Assembly (NCBI RefSeq): GCF_036669915.1
Contig: NC_089312.1
Span: 32,879,330 to 32,943,329, forward strand
DNA length: 64,000 nucleotides
Reading direction: 5' to 3'
Origin: Pocillopora verrucosa
Taxonomy: Eukaryota; Cnidaria; Anthozoa; Scleractinia; Pocilloporidae
Below the pieces are notes generated by a model that worked only from the letters and a program-made list of their open reading frames with translations, was not told the origin of the DNA and did no database searches. Of this stretch, positions 16,501-29,600 are shown one piece after another; position 1 is the stretch's first letter, and each line of letters begins with the position of its first letter. A program made the translations under genes and the position numbers.

Positions 16501-18548
16501 CTGTAAGTAATTAGTAATAGATGAGCTAATCCCCATAGATGAAACCAAACTGTTAGTTAAAAATGATCCCTATTTTAAAAATTTCTTGTAATGTGTTGAA
16601 AAAGGTTAACTTAGTACATAGAAAGCAATGGCTCTTCGATTGTGATCATTTTGACGACAAAAACGTAATATGTGCGTTTTATTGAGCTGCTGAAACTGTT
16701 ATCGCAATATATAGTGAGGGAAAGAATACGCAGAGTTCTTGGTCTTGGGGGACACATTAAATGTGATTCGCGCACTATAGAAAGAGGAGTGAACGCAAGG
16801 TTGTTCTAGTTCTAATACGCAGCCAAAAGGAGAGATGGAGCACCCTTGATTCACCTGACTGAAAGCACAGTTTATTGCTTAGACGTTTACCGACGGCTAA
16901 ACAAAGGTAAATGGGAAGTAAAGATAAATTGCTTAAAGATGATCTTCATCCAGCGATAACTGAGTAAAAACTCTGAGTAATATTGGTTTCATTCAATACT
17001 TTAATGTAAAATATTAATAATAATATTTACAATCTGGATTGAAACCTGGAAATAGATGAAATCAAATCACACCTCTTTTCGAATAAGTTAAAAAATTGTG
17101 TTTCCTTTATCGGAACAGGGAACATTTCGATTCCCATCTAGTTAAGAAAAATAGCCACTTGTGAAAAATAAAAACAAAAATAAGAAGGAAATATAACATT
17201 TTCAGAAAAAGAATTCTCGCTTTTTTTCTTATAACCTTTTTTACATTCAAACTGAAGATTTTCTACCAGAAGCGAGAATTTCGTTTTTTATGATTATGAG
17301 AAGAAAATGGTTTTTTTCTCGCCGGCTCAACAGGGTTATAAATATCAGTTATTTCTAAAAAAAAATCCGAAGACCCTTTCGTGCCAGCAAAAAGCCCTAT
17401 TCCTTCATAAATACTTAGTTATCTGATTTTCAGTTCATTTTTACAGGCAAACACTGCAATAAATTAGCTCAATCTATTTCTTAACAAATATCTTCTAAAA
17501 CATCACTGTAGCTTTAGATTATTTCTTGGTATTTTTCTCTTATTTCTCACTGAAGCAGCTTTTGGAATGGAACATTAATTTTTCCATATTGTCTCAATAT
17601 TGCATCGGTATTGCGACCATACCGTCAATCCTGCCCTGCAAAAAGGACAAGAAGAGGCCTCAAAATCAGCAGCTGCCAAAATTGGCTTAGATGTTTTTTT
17701 GCTAGTTATGTTAAAATGCCTACCAGGACACATGTTAAAAATTTTTGTAAAACCGTAAGAAAAAACAGATTTTTACAGGCCACTGGGGTTGCAAATGAAT
17801 TCCTAAAAGTTTTCTCAGAGGAAGAAAATTTGTTCATGAGTTCTCCAGTGCTGGTAACTATAAAGATGCCTGGAGTATTGTAAATGATTCGTCGTCCTAT
17901 CTAAGGAATTCACAAAACATAATAGTAAAAATAAAATAATAAAAACCTAAAAAAAGAGATATGGGCTTACACACAGCTGTAGCTACAATGAATACGAATT
18001 ACCGTGTAATTTAACTTACAAATGAAGCAGTTTTGAAATTATTGATCAAAATCAGACCAAAGAAAGTAAGAAGGAAGGAGCACTTTTCGATTGATTGTCA
18101 TAAAACCAAAATCAAAACAATTACAAGGCCAATTAGATGAAAGGGAAATACCCTGAAGTGCCAAAGAGAACTTAAACTAAACCAAGAAAACTGCCAAAGT
18201 GCAGGAAAACGTGGGTAACCAAGTCGTGATTGATTTTAGTACTGAATCTTATTGGTTTAGAGATTGGTGCGAGTTTTCTGGTTCAATCACCGAGCAAGAT
18301 AAAGCAAAACCAATGCAGTCTCGGATTGTTATCGACTGAATTGAAAATTGCTCTAAGGAGGGCGATGAAAACGATAAACCATGAGTAATCGTAGCGTTGA
18401 TTTCAGTGATGGTAGTTGATGAATCGTAGAAAAGTAGACACTAAATTAAAAAACAAAGTCAAGCCAAACCTCTAAAAAGTTGATAAAACTACCTTAAGTG
18501 GCACAACACGCATAAATGTACCTACACACGAGGGCGTGACACAAAGAG
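13539..18548. other. Gene-poor 5-kb stretch
   Basis: It contains the 5' flank of transporter B and 3' flank of the RRM gene. It is AT-rich, with no frame showing a known domain; the 90-codon frame at 17611-17883 (+) is not recognisable. A repeat fragment lies at 18240-18360 (separate entry). Confidence 0.5.
18240..18360. mobile_element. MITE fragment related to the element at 31175-31456
   Basis: GCGAGTTTTCTGGTTCAATCAC, AGCAAAACCAATGCA and TTGAAAATTGCTCT blocks occur here in the same order as GCAAGTTTTCTGGGCCAATCAC, GCAAAACCAATGCA and CGGAAATTGCTCT near 31350-31455. Two locations sharing about 100 bp in unrelated surroundings indicate a dispersed element. Only the right end is present here. 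Confidence 0.6.
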
Positions 18549-21500
18549 TCATTCATGTACCTCGCCCATTTTGGTTTTTGCGTACTCTATCCTTATGCCT
18601 CCTTTTTCTGAAGACGACTGCATGATATGGCTGTAAAGAAGTAAAGATAACATTGAAATGAGAAAATAGACATTTAAAACTCCGTGTTTGCTAAAAAAGT
18701 TATTTTGAGGGCCTAGTTTAGATCAATAACTGACTTCCTTCCTCAATTTTTACTTTTCATAACGACACATTTTGTTACAATTGCTTGGGTAGTTTAAGAG
18801 ACGTGGGCATTTTTATTGGTCGAGGATTAATTGGTATCTCACTATTACCACCCCACGATTATGATACCGAAGTACAATTTTTTATCTATGGTGACTTTGC
18901 AATTTTTTTTATTTCACAAAAAAGATGCTCAAAGAAAATGCAGTTACATGATTACTGCAATGATTACTTTAGTTTACTTCAGTGTCTCCATTAGCTTATA
19001 CTATGGCTAAACAAGTTGACACAAAATTGACATGTTATGCTCTGAAAATCATCATTGTAATTATTAATACTGATACAATAATTCTCAAAGGAAAATTGGC
19101 AAAATTTGTCTTAATCTCCGAGATAAATTTTTATGTGCAGCTGTACCTCGTTGTTAGATAAACCGAAAGGGTGGCTACTGAAAAACATGCTCACTACTCA
19201 CCCTCGAAGAACATTCATAGCATGAGTCGCCGTGTAGATATCCTTGAAAAGGGGGAAAAAGAGTGGTTGCCAAGCAATGAGATGGCTGTCGCAAAAATCA
19301 TCACAAATACACTGTGAAAGTATTTTTTCTCTCCGGAGAAATTTGTGTCCTTATGTTTACTGTATCTCATGAGAGTTATCACTATAACCAAATATTAAGT
19401 AAATAATGAGCAACTGATAAAAATAAATAGAAAAATACCTGATATTCCACGAAACAGACGGGGCTACTCCCTTTACTGTGCATTTTTAAGCGTCGAAAGC
19501 CCGGCAAGCTAAAGGAAAAAAGAGAAAGAAATAATACAAGGAAAGCATAAAGCCAAACTGTCGCGCAGAAATGCAAATGTAGTTTGTTTGATTTGCAACT
19601 ACGTTATGGGAAAAAATACATGTTGGATGCTGGGAAAGGAGTTGAAGTCACTGCACAGTTCAAGTGACGGTAACATTTAGGGAGCTGGAACTTCAACTCC
19701 CTAAAGTGTTCACAGACATGATTCATGAGGCAGTTCAATCAATTGTTAACTTACTCAGCAAAAAGATCTCTTAACTCTTGTTCGGAGCTTCCCTTCCCAA
19801 GGTTGGCCACAAAGAGTGTTGAACATGGAGGATTTCCCAGACTGGCCATGTGATGAAGAGATGTTGGCGACGCTAGTGCTGGAATGATGGGATGGTGCTG
19901 CGGGAACGCCTACAAAGCAGAAAAAGAAAAGGTAGTACAAAATATTGGTAGCCCTGCTATCTTGTCTTTACTTTGAAATATATAGAATGAATTATTACAT
20001 TTAGTATGTCTTTAGTTCTTCATCTCGATTATTTGTTGGAGAAAATTTGATAAATTGGATTTCCTTCCGTTGAAACTCATTCATACCGACGAAATACAGG
20101 GGCTTCCATACACTTCCAGAGGTCTTTCCCTAGTTTTTAACCATACTTGCTATTGCAGGATACAGACTTAATGAAATCAGTGACCGTTAAGGAAATTCTT
20201 TCAAAAAACTAATATTCTCCTTTTTAGACTCAAAGACGCCTTCAGTTTGCTATGTAAGAGTTAGTAAGACGCACTTGTAGCTGCAGTATACTTGAGGGAT
20301 GATGATTGAAAGTGTGTTGAGCTGTAGCTGCCATGATGTCGCTAAATATTGGCCTGTTGGAATGACAAGACAAGAAGAATCAACTGCATTACGAGATGTT
20401 ATCATCAGTTATTTATTTTTTAACTTTTCTTATAATGAAAGTAGTTTTTGCTTGATTCTTAGTACTGCGCACCTAACTTGTGCGAAAGTTTGGAACAAGT
20501 TAAACCGACACTTAGACGTTACACAATCCTCAAGGTGTGACCGGTTCATCATTTTTAGTTGTGCTTAAAACGCGCTGTACTTACTCTTTTTGGCACGGTA
20601 ACTGATTATTTCTAACGTGCTAATTGTATCAGGGGAGAAGTGATTTATCACGCCCTCGAGTTGAGAGTCCCTCTGAATTTTGAAAAAAAGGCCCAACCTC
20701 AAGGTCGTGGGTTTGAGCTTGGTGAGAGGGAAAGCGTTATACGCACGAAAATTTCATCGATATGGACAAGACATATAACTCAATATTATAAAAAACAATT
20801 CTCTGTCATTTGTGGATTCAGACAAACAAACAGTTTTTTTTTTCCTGAAACAGAAAGTTCTGCAAAAGTCATTGTGCAAAGTAATAATGCAATAAAACAC
20901 ATTTTGAGTAAGATTCTCACTGAATGTAGGCCACATTACTGCACCTTACATGTTACAAAGTTGCCAACGCTTCAGAGTGCTTTTTAGATCAAGACTTTAG
21001 TTCAACTTTACTCACGCAGGGTATGCTATGCTCGGCTCTGGTCCCGGCAGAAATCCTGCTGCAGCAAGCTCTGTATGCACTGAAAAAAAGAAAGAAAAGA
21101 AACGCAGAGACAATGAGGAAGGTGGAAATCGCTAAGGGGTATAACCTCAAACGTCACGAAAAGAAAAGAGGACAGCGCAAAATCGAATCAATTAACATAA
21201 AGCATAAGCACACGCGGTGAGTATATTATTAACTCATTCATACTAAAGTCGAAACATTTATTAAACACGTTTTGTTAAACACGGTTTAAATTTGTTTCCT
21301 TCACTTAAGCTGCTTAGACTAGTGTTTGTCGACTTCAAATTTAGCAAATTTAAAATCCAAGTTACCGACTGCTTTAACCCTATGGAAAGTTTAGTTCTTT
21401 ATTTCTCTGTTTCTGATTTTTATTAAGTTAAACACGGTTTAACTTTAACATGTATTGCTGGCGTGAATGGGCTATATATCTGACACTCGAAGGGAAAATT

Positions 21501-24500
21501 TTTCAGTGGAAGTTCTGTGGAAATTGTTCAGCTGCCGGGCATATAGTCAGAGTGTAGTTATATATACTAATAAATCCCTATCTAGGTTTTTCCTCTTTTT
21601 TTGTTTATGCTTTTTCTGATGACAACGTTGTTGAAATCATTTGTACCAAACTAATAAGTCCTTGATAAAACTTGTTAATAGATCGTATTATATTTGAAAT
21701 TTGTACTTACTGAGCTGAGGCTCTCGAGGAAAGAAGGGTGGAACGGAAGTTAACACAGCCTGTTTGTTCACCGGCTTGGATACCTTGGTATTGGAGCGAG
21801 CAAACTCCAAACGAAGCGTTTGCGAGACATCTGGATCGAATCGTACACCCTTAATAATAATATTTAAAAGAAAAAAAAAAGCATGAATGGTCTCTTAATT
21901 GAGGCAAAGTAAACTAACAAAAGAATTAGAACTGTACGAAATGTTCAGTTTACTACCCTAAGGATAGAAATACTGGATTGAAAATTTATTCCTGAGAAAG
22001 GCATTGGTCTAGTTTTTGAAATATGGGCATAGTTGTCTTAAATTTTTCTATATTAAAATGGGTTTCTAAACATTTATAATTTTTTTTGTGTAGTTCAACA
22101 GATTACATTTTTACTTCCCAAATATCAACTATTCAATCGGTACGTGCGTGTTTTTTTTTGTACAACCCCTTTCTAGTCAACCCCTGCGTGCGTTTGGCAG
22201 GGGACGTTAAAAAAAACGCACTTCTCGCAAATAGTAGGGAACGTAGCTTGTTTTCGTTTATTTATACAGGCCCCCATTTAACACAGCTTTAAAGATGAAC
22301 AGGCCCAACCTGTATGAATAACGTAAATAACTGAACAGTTGTGGTGAGAGCTATATTCTGTCGTTCACCAGTATAGGGCACACAATAAATTAGTTGCTTG
22401 TTTTTTTTTTCTAACCTGCAACGAAGCTTTAGCCTCCTCTGCTTCCTCTCTGCTTTCAAACGTGACGAATGCAACAGGCTAAAGTCAAAAGATGAATTGT
22501 TTTTCAGACAGAAATTACTAAGAATATAAGTTGCTATAACGAGACACACACTGAAACGCCTATCAGTTACATGTGTTTGGGTACTAAAGTGCAAAGAACT
22601 CACTGCGGGTATACTTGATAACATCATAAACTTCTTACATTATTTGTTTTCCTCTGGAAACTTAACTGGATTATTATGAAATATCCCAAGAAACCATAAA
22701 GTTAATTTCATACGTTTCTATCTTCAAGGTGTTGGTGTAAAATTTGCTCAGTCAGAGTATTTTCGTAATTTGACTTTTTTATCTTTAGTCTACAATCAAT
22801 TATGGTTTCTCAGGGACCAATCAGATGCATGCATCTTTTCAGTGTCACAATCAATAAACGAACTACAAGTTTCACGAAGAGAATTGAATGATAAGTATTG
22901 TTACACTTACCGAAGGTTTTCCCTGTTGTAATGACAAAAAAAAATATATACAAGAGGTTTAGAAGTTGGTCATTATGAGCGATTGTTTGACTTTGTTAGA
23001 AACTTTATTTTTCTGTATTTAATCATGCTGTAGGAAGAATCAAAGGTAAAGATGAAGAGCTAGCTTTCATGTCCGCCATTTTTCAAGTGAGTTTGTTTCT
23101 AATTATCATTTAGGAAGTGAGTTAAAAAAAATTGAACCTAGAGAAGCACCGGCTCACTATTGAAACAATTTCCCGCACAGAAAATTTATTCAGTAGCCTT
23201 GCAAGACCACATGGGATGGTAATTATATCGCTGAATACTTTTCTTTGCAGCAAAGCTATTGGAAGTTTTCTGTGCTCACAGCTTGCCTCAGAATGTTTTG
23301 TTAAAGGAATTCATGTCATACCAACACTCACCCTGAGCACTTTTGGATGGATTAACATTGTTAATTACCCCCCACAAAAGGAGTTAAAAGGCTTTAACTT
23401 CAAAACTTCTTAAGATATTATTTTTTGATAGCTTAGACTGAATTTTTGCAGTCTAGAAAGTTTCCTGTCATTATGGAGTGCAGCATCTTAAATTCGAAAC
23501 TTCGACTCGGCCTGGAAACCAGCGAGGCCCGAGGTTGAATTCCACCCCAAGAACAGAATGTTGGAAGATTCAACGGCACACGTTAAAATTGGTTTCGAAA
23601 AGTGGTCCTTTGCAAAAAGATACCAAATATTCTACTTCACGTAGATTTACGTCTAACGTATTTTTATGATTCAATTTGTTTAAGACTCAAACGCTACACC
23701 CATTGCGAGTCTATTTAGCCCAGAGTTAATGAGAAATGAGAACCATAAGGTAGAAATGTATTATTCAACAGAGTGAGACACAGTTGGCTTAATAATTGTT
23801 TCTTCCACCCTGCTATTATCATTATTATTCCTACCTGTTTGTCTGTAAGCTTAAGCAGTGATCCTTCATAACCCTGGAACAATAATAACAAACTTTCTTA
23901 GTCTTCCACGCTGGGCGAAAATTGCCAGCTCTCAATACAGTATTATCTTGCTGGCGTGGGTTGCGAGAATTTCCGAAAGAAAAAAAATTAATTTTACGCA
24001 AAGATCTCGAATTAAAAACCATCTCTAAATGCAGAAAATTGTTGTAACTGCAACAGAGAAAAAGCGGAGACAAAACTTATTGTTTGTCAGGTTTTGGCAT
24101 GAAACGAGAGTCGTACAAAAATATCTTAATGCTTCTTAATGTGGCGATACTGGGTTGTTGGTGATCGATATCAGACCGATCTCGAAGGATCGAATATTTG
24201 TAAATGCAACATTATGTTTTATGCAAAGAAGGGAAGCAAATCAATTGAAAACAAACTTGAATATGTATTTTCAAAACACCCATTGTTTCGTTCCGGGGAA
24301 TGAGATAAATCTTCTCGTAAAAAAACGCCTACTCAGTTATCGTTGTATTCCAAGCCGGTGTTAAAACACACAGGACACATGTACATTTGAGCTTCCACGC
24401 AAAAATAAATCTTGAACATGCAAAATTACATGTGTTATATTATGATCTACGGAAATGATTGAGTTATTGATGATACATATTCTCAGTATTGCTTAAAAGT

Positions 24501-25830
24501 CGAGTACGGTGTGTTAGTCGATCTTGTCGTAAAAGAAGACTGAAGCTAGTACAATGGTATGTTTTCAAGAAGATCAATTCGGAATAACAATAGTTTTTCC
24601 TGATATCACTCAAACCGTATTGTGTGAATTTCGATGTCTAGTGAATAAACCGTTATCTATTTAGCAAAATCGGGCCTAGCACAAATTAATTCTTTTCAAC
24701 TGTTGACTAATGGGAGGTCTACGGTTTCGTCAATCGAGTATTTACGATACTTAGGTTTTCGCCTTGTACTTCTCAGTCAGTCGCGATAATGGTGTTTGAT
24801 TTACACGAGGTATAAACAATTTATTCAGATATGCATCACAACCTGAACTAAAACGAAGCTAAATCGTCAGGTTGGTTTACGAAGTGGATCTGTAACAGAT
24901 GTATCTCTAATTTGACCAACTTGGTCGCAAAGTAATCACCTTCCATGCAAATGTTCTAACCACATGCCGCTTTCAAATTCTGTCTATTCTTTTTGAGCAC
25001 CTAATTAGCTTTCCTTGTCTTTAATTGCTCCTGGAATCGTGAGCATAGCGAAGTGATAATTACAACTTTCAATTTCTGCGCAAAGTTGCCAACCCTCTTC
25101 GTTTTGAACGTAATTCGGCAGTTTCTGATTTGGGCAAACTTCGCAAGACTTCTTCGTTTATTTATAAAATTTAGGGTCGTGTACATTCCTGTGAAGAATA
25201 AAAGAGAACTCGCAAGCCGCTTCTTTGTTTTTTGTTTGCATAAAAGATGAGTTAGCTTAACACCATAAATCGTGTACGTTCATAATGGCGGCGCCAGACG
25301 CACTGCAAATATTTGCCAAAATCTGTGCTTCTGACTTTGCAGGAGACCAAAAGTTACATAAAGTTGTTGCAACTATTGCTAATAACTCTTATGTCGCAGC
25401 TGTAAGGCTCAGACGAAAATAGCACCGTGCTATTATAACATTTAAGCTTCTCGAAGGGAAACGAACGCTTTTCAATATTCATTTGTTTCTTTCAATACCT
25501 AGTTGAACCCTGCGACCTTGCCCAAGTCGATTACAAAACATTGACAGTCATTTAAATCGTTTAACGGTAAAATAAGTTTACTTAGCTCTTCATTTATTTC
25601 GCTGATTTGTCTAAGAGAAATTTAGATTGATGCCTATCGAATCCCATTCAAGATTAATGTCTCGCTTTTCGGCATTTTCAGCCGAGCCGTAAATGATGTT
25701 GTACGGAAAATATTAGCGACAAAACACTTGTGCCGAAGAAAGCGCAGCGTACCTTGAAGCCTCGGAAAAGGAGGTATATTTCTCGAGGTTTTACATCGAT
25801 TGGCAAGCCGCTCACGAACAAGGTTCGAAC
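18549..25830 (-). CDS. Two-RRM RNA-binding protein, RBPMS / couch potato / MEC-8 family (5' exon not found)
   Basis: Minus-strand exons, 5' to 3': 25830-25753, 23873-23835, 22922-22911 (12 nt), 22478-22416, 21849-21711, 21079-21016, possibly 20290-20275, then 19909-19755, 19508-19439, 19242-19202 and 18630-18549 (stop TGA). RRM1 begins [20 protein letters not shown] and continues [34 protein letters not shown], then [20 protein letters not shown]. After a Pro/Ala/His-rich linker comes RRM2: [39 protein letters not shown] and [14 protein letters not shown]. Two RRMs in this spacing are the MEC-8 plan; vertebrate RBPMS has only the first. Family members bind CAC-containing RNA as dimers and regulate splicing or mRNA fate in nucleus and cytoplasm. 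The 64-nt exon ends in phase 2 while the next clear exon begins in phase 0, so one more small exon is expected. The start-codon exon upstream of 25830 was not identified. Confidence 0.9.
20275..20290 (-). other. Candidate 16-nt microexon of the two-RRM gene
   Basis: On the minus strand, ctcaag/ 16 nt /gtgcgt. It would supply exactly the 3n+1 bases needed to join the exon ending at 21016 (phase 2) to the exon starting at 19909 (phase 0), adding AILQLQ to the linker. The splice sites are only moderate, and other small exons in 19910-21015 could fill the gap. Confidence 0.3.
22911..22922 (-). other. 12-nt microexon inside RRM1 (encodes GKPS)
   Basis: On the minus strand the 12 bases GGAAAACCTTCG are flanked by attacaacag on the left and gtaagtg on the right, both good splice sites. 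The neighbouring exons end and start in phase 0, so both inclusion and skipping keep the frame. The insert falls in the loop before RNP1 (KLTDKQ-GKPS-PVAFVTF). Couch potato and MEC-8 have a similar short insert at this place and vertebrate RBPMS does not, as I recall the families. Confidence 0.8.
25285..25401 (+). other. Candidate alternative first exon (+), 39 codons, opposite the RRM gene
   Basis: ATGGCGGCGCCAGAC opens a frame of 39 codons ([20 protein letters not shown] and onward) ending at GCAGCT/gtaagg in phase 0. The first full MNS1 exon at 26684 also opens in phase 0 (ASVRRMNLS), so splicing between them would extend MNS1 in frame by 44 residues. It lies in an intron of the minus-strand RRM gene. 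The peptide is not recognised and could be a chance frame: read without splicing it stops after 45 codons. Confidence 0.25.
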
Positions 25831-26698
25831 CTAGAAAAGAAAGCATCAATATGTTACGGACGCTAGGGTGTGGGTGAATTCACTTCTATCTATCGTGTCT
25901 AAAGCGCGCGGCATAAGTGCTCAAACCTCATCATCTGAAGTCGATTTGGTGTCCATGGGCCTAGTTGCACCTCAATTGTGCTGTGCGGATACCTCACTCG
26001 GTTCAGTGACAAAGCTAGTGCTTTAGGTGCAGAGGTGCTTGGTACGTGCAGTGTAACAACATGAAAAGCATTACAACCTTCTACAATATTAAAATGGCCT
26101 CTGCTATTCCCCGCAGCTGCAAGGTACAACCAACAGGTAACTCGGCATGACGTAAGAATTTTGTTTCCCGCGTGACATTCCAGTGCAAAGCTCCGCGTGG
26201 AAAGAATCCCACTGAGACGCTCTAGTTGTCATGACAACAATTATATTTGGGCAAGAAAACAATGGACTGCACTTGTGTGCACTCAGCGGTAACTTTGACC
26301 CAGTCTGGCTGAGTCGTTGTTCCGAGGTGATGCGAGGCCGAGGAAAAGCACTTGGAGAACTGAGGCGAACATGCAAACGAGGCCCATTCGTTGTTACAGC
26401 AACAAACATAATTTGTCAAGTAGATCGTAGTTGTGGTGGTCCATCAGAGCTAGTAGTGTCTTAGTAAGCTTATATTGCATTTTCACGGATTTGAAAGTGG
26501 CCCAGAAGTTAAATTTACGCTTTGGATTTGATTTAATTCTTTGGTGTTAATATTATGGTTAGTAGTAGCATATTTGTACGATATTTTCTTGCTAGTTGTG
26601 GTGATTGTCTATGACTCAGTACGGTGAGTTTTCCTCAGTATTGCATCCATTTAATGCATTATTATTTCTGTAATTCCTTTAAGGCATCTGTTCGAAGA

Positions 26699-29600
26699 AT
26701 GAACTTAAGTCATGCTCAACAGCAAAAACTCCTTGCTGAGAACAGAAGGAAAGAGATTGCTCGGGAAGATCAAATGAAGCGAATCAACCAGGAACGTGTT
26801 GTAGAGGCTAACATGTCCAGTGAAGAAAGGATAGAAAATAAACGATTTCTACGTAGACTTCACCAGGAAGCGACTGAAAGAGAAATGGACGAAGGAATCA
26901 GAAAAGTAAAGGCTTTTCCTTTTCAGTATCTGTTTATGACAGTGGGTAAATTTTTCGCGTGCAAGTAGTAGATCACTTTCGTACTTAGCAATCAAGTAAT
27001 CGGCGTCTTGTTTGCAAACTGGATCCCAATATCTATAGCAGAAATGTGTATGCTCTGGTTTAAATTTTTTGCTGGGATTAAACATGTTCACACCAGTTTG
27101 ATCTCTAGTTTTTACTTCCTAATTTTTATTTAAACAACATCTTAAATTGGAAAAAAGAACAATCAAAACAAACTGGTTTGAAAGTGTATACCCCCCCTAC
27201 CCAAATAGAAAACAAATCTAATGTTTCGCAGACATATGCCTTGTTGCAATTTAAGATCTCTCAGGACAAAAGCCTAATGGGCTGTGACAGTTACTCAGAT
27301 GAAGTTGGGGATTGTCATGGAACTTGCTCTAACAAGTTGTTGTGTGATCTAATTCTTGGTTCCATTTTATTTCTTTTACTTGATATTATCTGTAGTTCCC
27401 ATTGTTGAATATTGGATTGAAATTTCAAACTGTTTCACTTAATACTGAAAAATATGTATGTCATCCAAAGACAGAATGAGATACAAACTGGCAAAGTGGA
27501 CATTAATTTGTCATTTTTGGTATTGTTGCTCAACTGAAAACACTTTTCTTGGTATTTACAGTGAAGGCTCCCTTCAGACTTAGCTGTGAGTAAACAGCTT
27601 TACTCATGAACCTCAAGGTGAAATCAGATATTGGCCAGCTGTTGCCTGAAACAGCCAACTAAGAACTTTTTTGCTTCCCAAAGGCAATGGTTCCTGTTTA
27701 AGGAAGCCTAAACTGTGTTACATGCATTTAACATGAGACTACACAGAATTAACATCAGATACTGTGTTTCCTCACTAGCAACAAGAACAAAAGATTCTTC
27801 AGGAAAGACAACAAGAACAGGAAGAAAGACTGGCCAAGGTTAGTACACACACTGACCCAATACTAATGGTGGATGTTTCATCCTTTAGGCCTAAACCAGT
27901 TAGTATTGCCAAGTAGGGTACAGGTTTTAGGGCTTGAGTTTAAACAGGGTGTACAATATTGGTATTTAGCCCCTTGAACAGAGGATCTTCCTGAACTGAG
28001 AGCTGTTTTTAAACACTGTTACACTGATTGCATTGCTTAGTCTAAGGGCAAAATACAGTCAGTGTTGATTTTAAGTATAGAGCGAGTATGGTAGGTACAA
28101 AAACTAGAGAAACTTATGACGAATTGTGGAATGTAAAATGTATGTATTAACTAAAGTAAGTCTAAACCCTTTAACTCCCAAGATATGATTGTTAATTTCC
28201 TACCTCTTCAGTGTAGGTGCTAATCATTTCCTTTTAAATTTGTTAACAACTTCTACTTGATAGATTTGAGTATCCTCATTACCTTTTGCTGAATATTGTG
28301 TGAATATTATAGGGAGATGTTACTTGTTAATGACTTTTGGAAGTTCAAAGTTTAAAGCAGTTTGTGTTGATGTACTTGTGCATCTATTTTATTTACTAGA
28401 ACTGCCTGATCAATAACATGCTAAACAAATGGTTGGCCCTTTGAAGCATCGAGAGGTCACATTTTGGCTCTAAATGTTTTTTTAATTTCATTAAAAGATA
28501 GACCATGTACAGTCAATGTGCCTGGCTTGTTGATCATCAGTCACCTAAAGTTAAACCAGTATCTGTATCAATTTTGTATCATGCAGGAGCTTGAAAGGAT
28601 GAAGTTAGAGAGTCTTCGAAAAGAGAAGCTGACGCAGCAGATACGAGAAAATAGGTAATGTGTTATCGTCTAATACTGCAATATCTAGTGGATTTGTATG
28701 AATTTTGGTAAATATTTTTGCTGCAAAGAAGTGAATATACACATTAGTTTTGTTTGTCAGTGGTGGTAGTGAGGGGAATGGAGATAAATAGATCCTTATT
28801 TTCACAAGTTCAGAAAATTTCAGGCAATCACTGAGTATGTGATCAGTAAGTCCATAATGTTTCAGAAAAACGAAAACTGTCTGGGATAGTTGGGAAAATC
28901 TGGAATATTTCTATTTCCCAGAAAATATCCAGAAAATGCCCCAGAATTCTGTGATGATTGCTGATCATTCAGGATTTATGAAAACTTTTACTGTCACTGT
29001 TAGGTAAAAAGAGGAATGGCTAAGCTGCCATCCCTAGCTACAGTACCACTGAGTCACAAATAAAAAATAGCATGCAGAAGAATTTGGTAATGAGACCTGT
29101 CTATTTCCCATTATATCACCAAAATCAGGGACAATTTGGGAACAGTGAAATTGCAGGTCCTTTTTCCCAACGTATGAAAACCAGGCTAAAGAAGGCATTA
29201 TACAATTAAAAAAAGATAATAAAAGCACCCTACAGCTTTGAACTTAAAAGTTCCTGCCATCATATTCATTCACCTTTCTTAGAGGGTGCAAAACCCTCCA
29301 GTAAATTTTTTTATTCCCAAAAATTGTGTATTTATAAAAAGATGTGAAATGGACAGTTGGCTTAACACTCAGATGTTACAAGAAACCCCTCAAATCAACT
29401 GTCAGACCCTTCTCTAAATTAAATATTCATGTACGTGTATGTATAGCAGTTTCTGCCAGCCACTCTCTCTTTCCCTCTCTGGTGTAATGTGACACCTTGT
29501 ACCTCTGGCTTGAAAGAAGTTACACTTTTGGTTGGGACAATGCAAATTTTTTCACAATTAGTGTGACTGTGCTCCCAAAGCATTCAGCTATCTGGACATC

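Noticed and set aside
20640-20987. 115-codon frame on the plus strand
   Set aside because: It lies antisense in an intron of the two-RRM gene, with no domain and low-complexity stretches.
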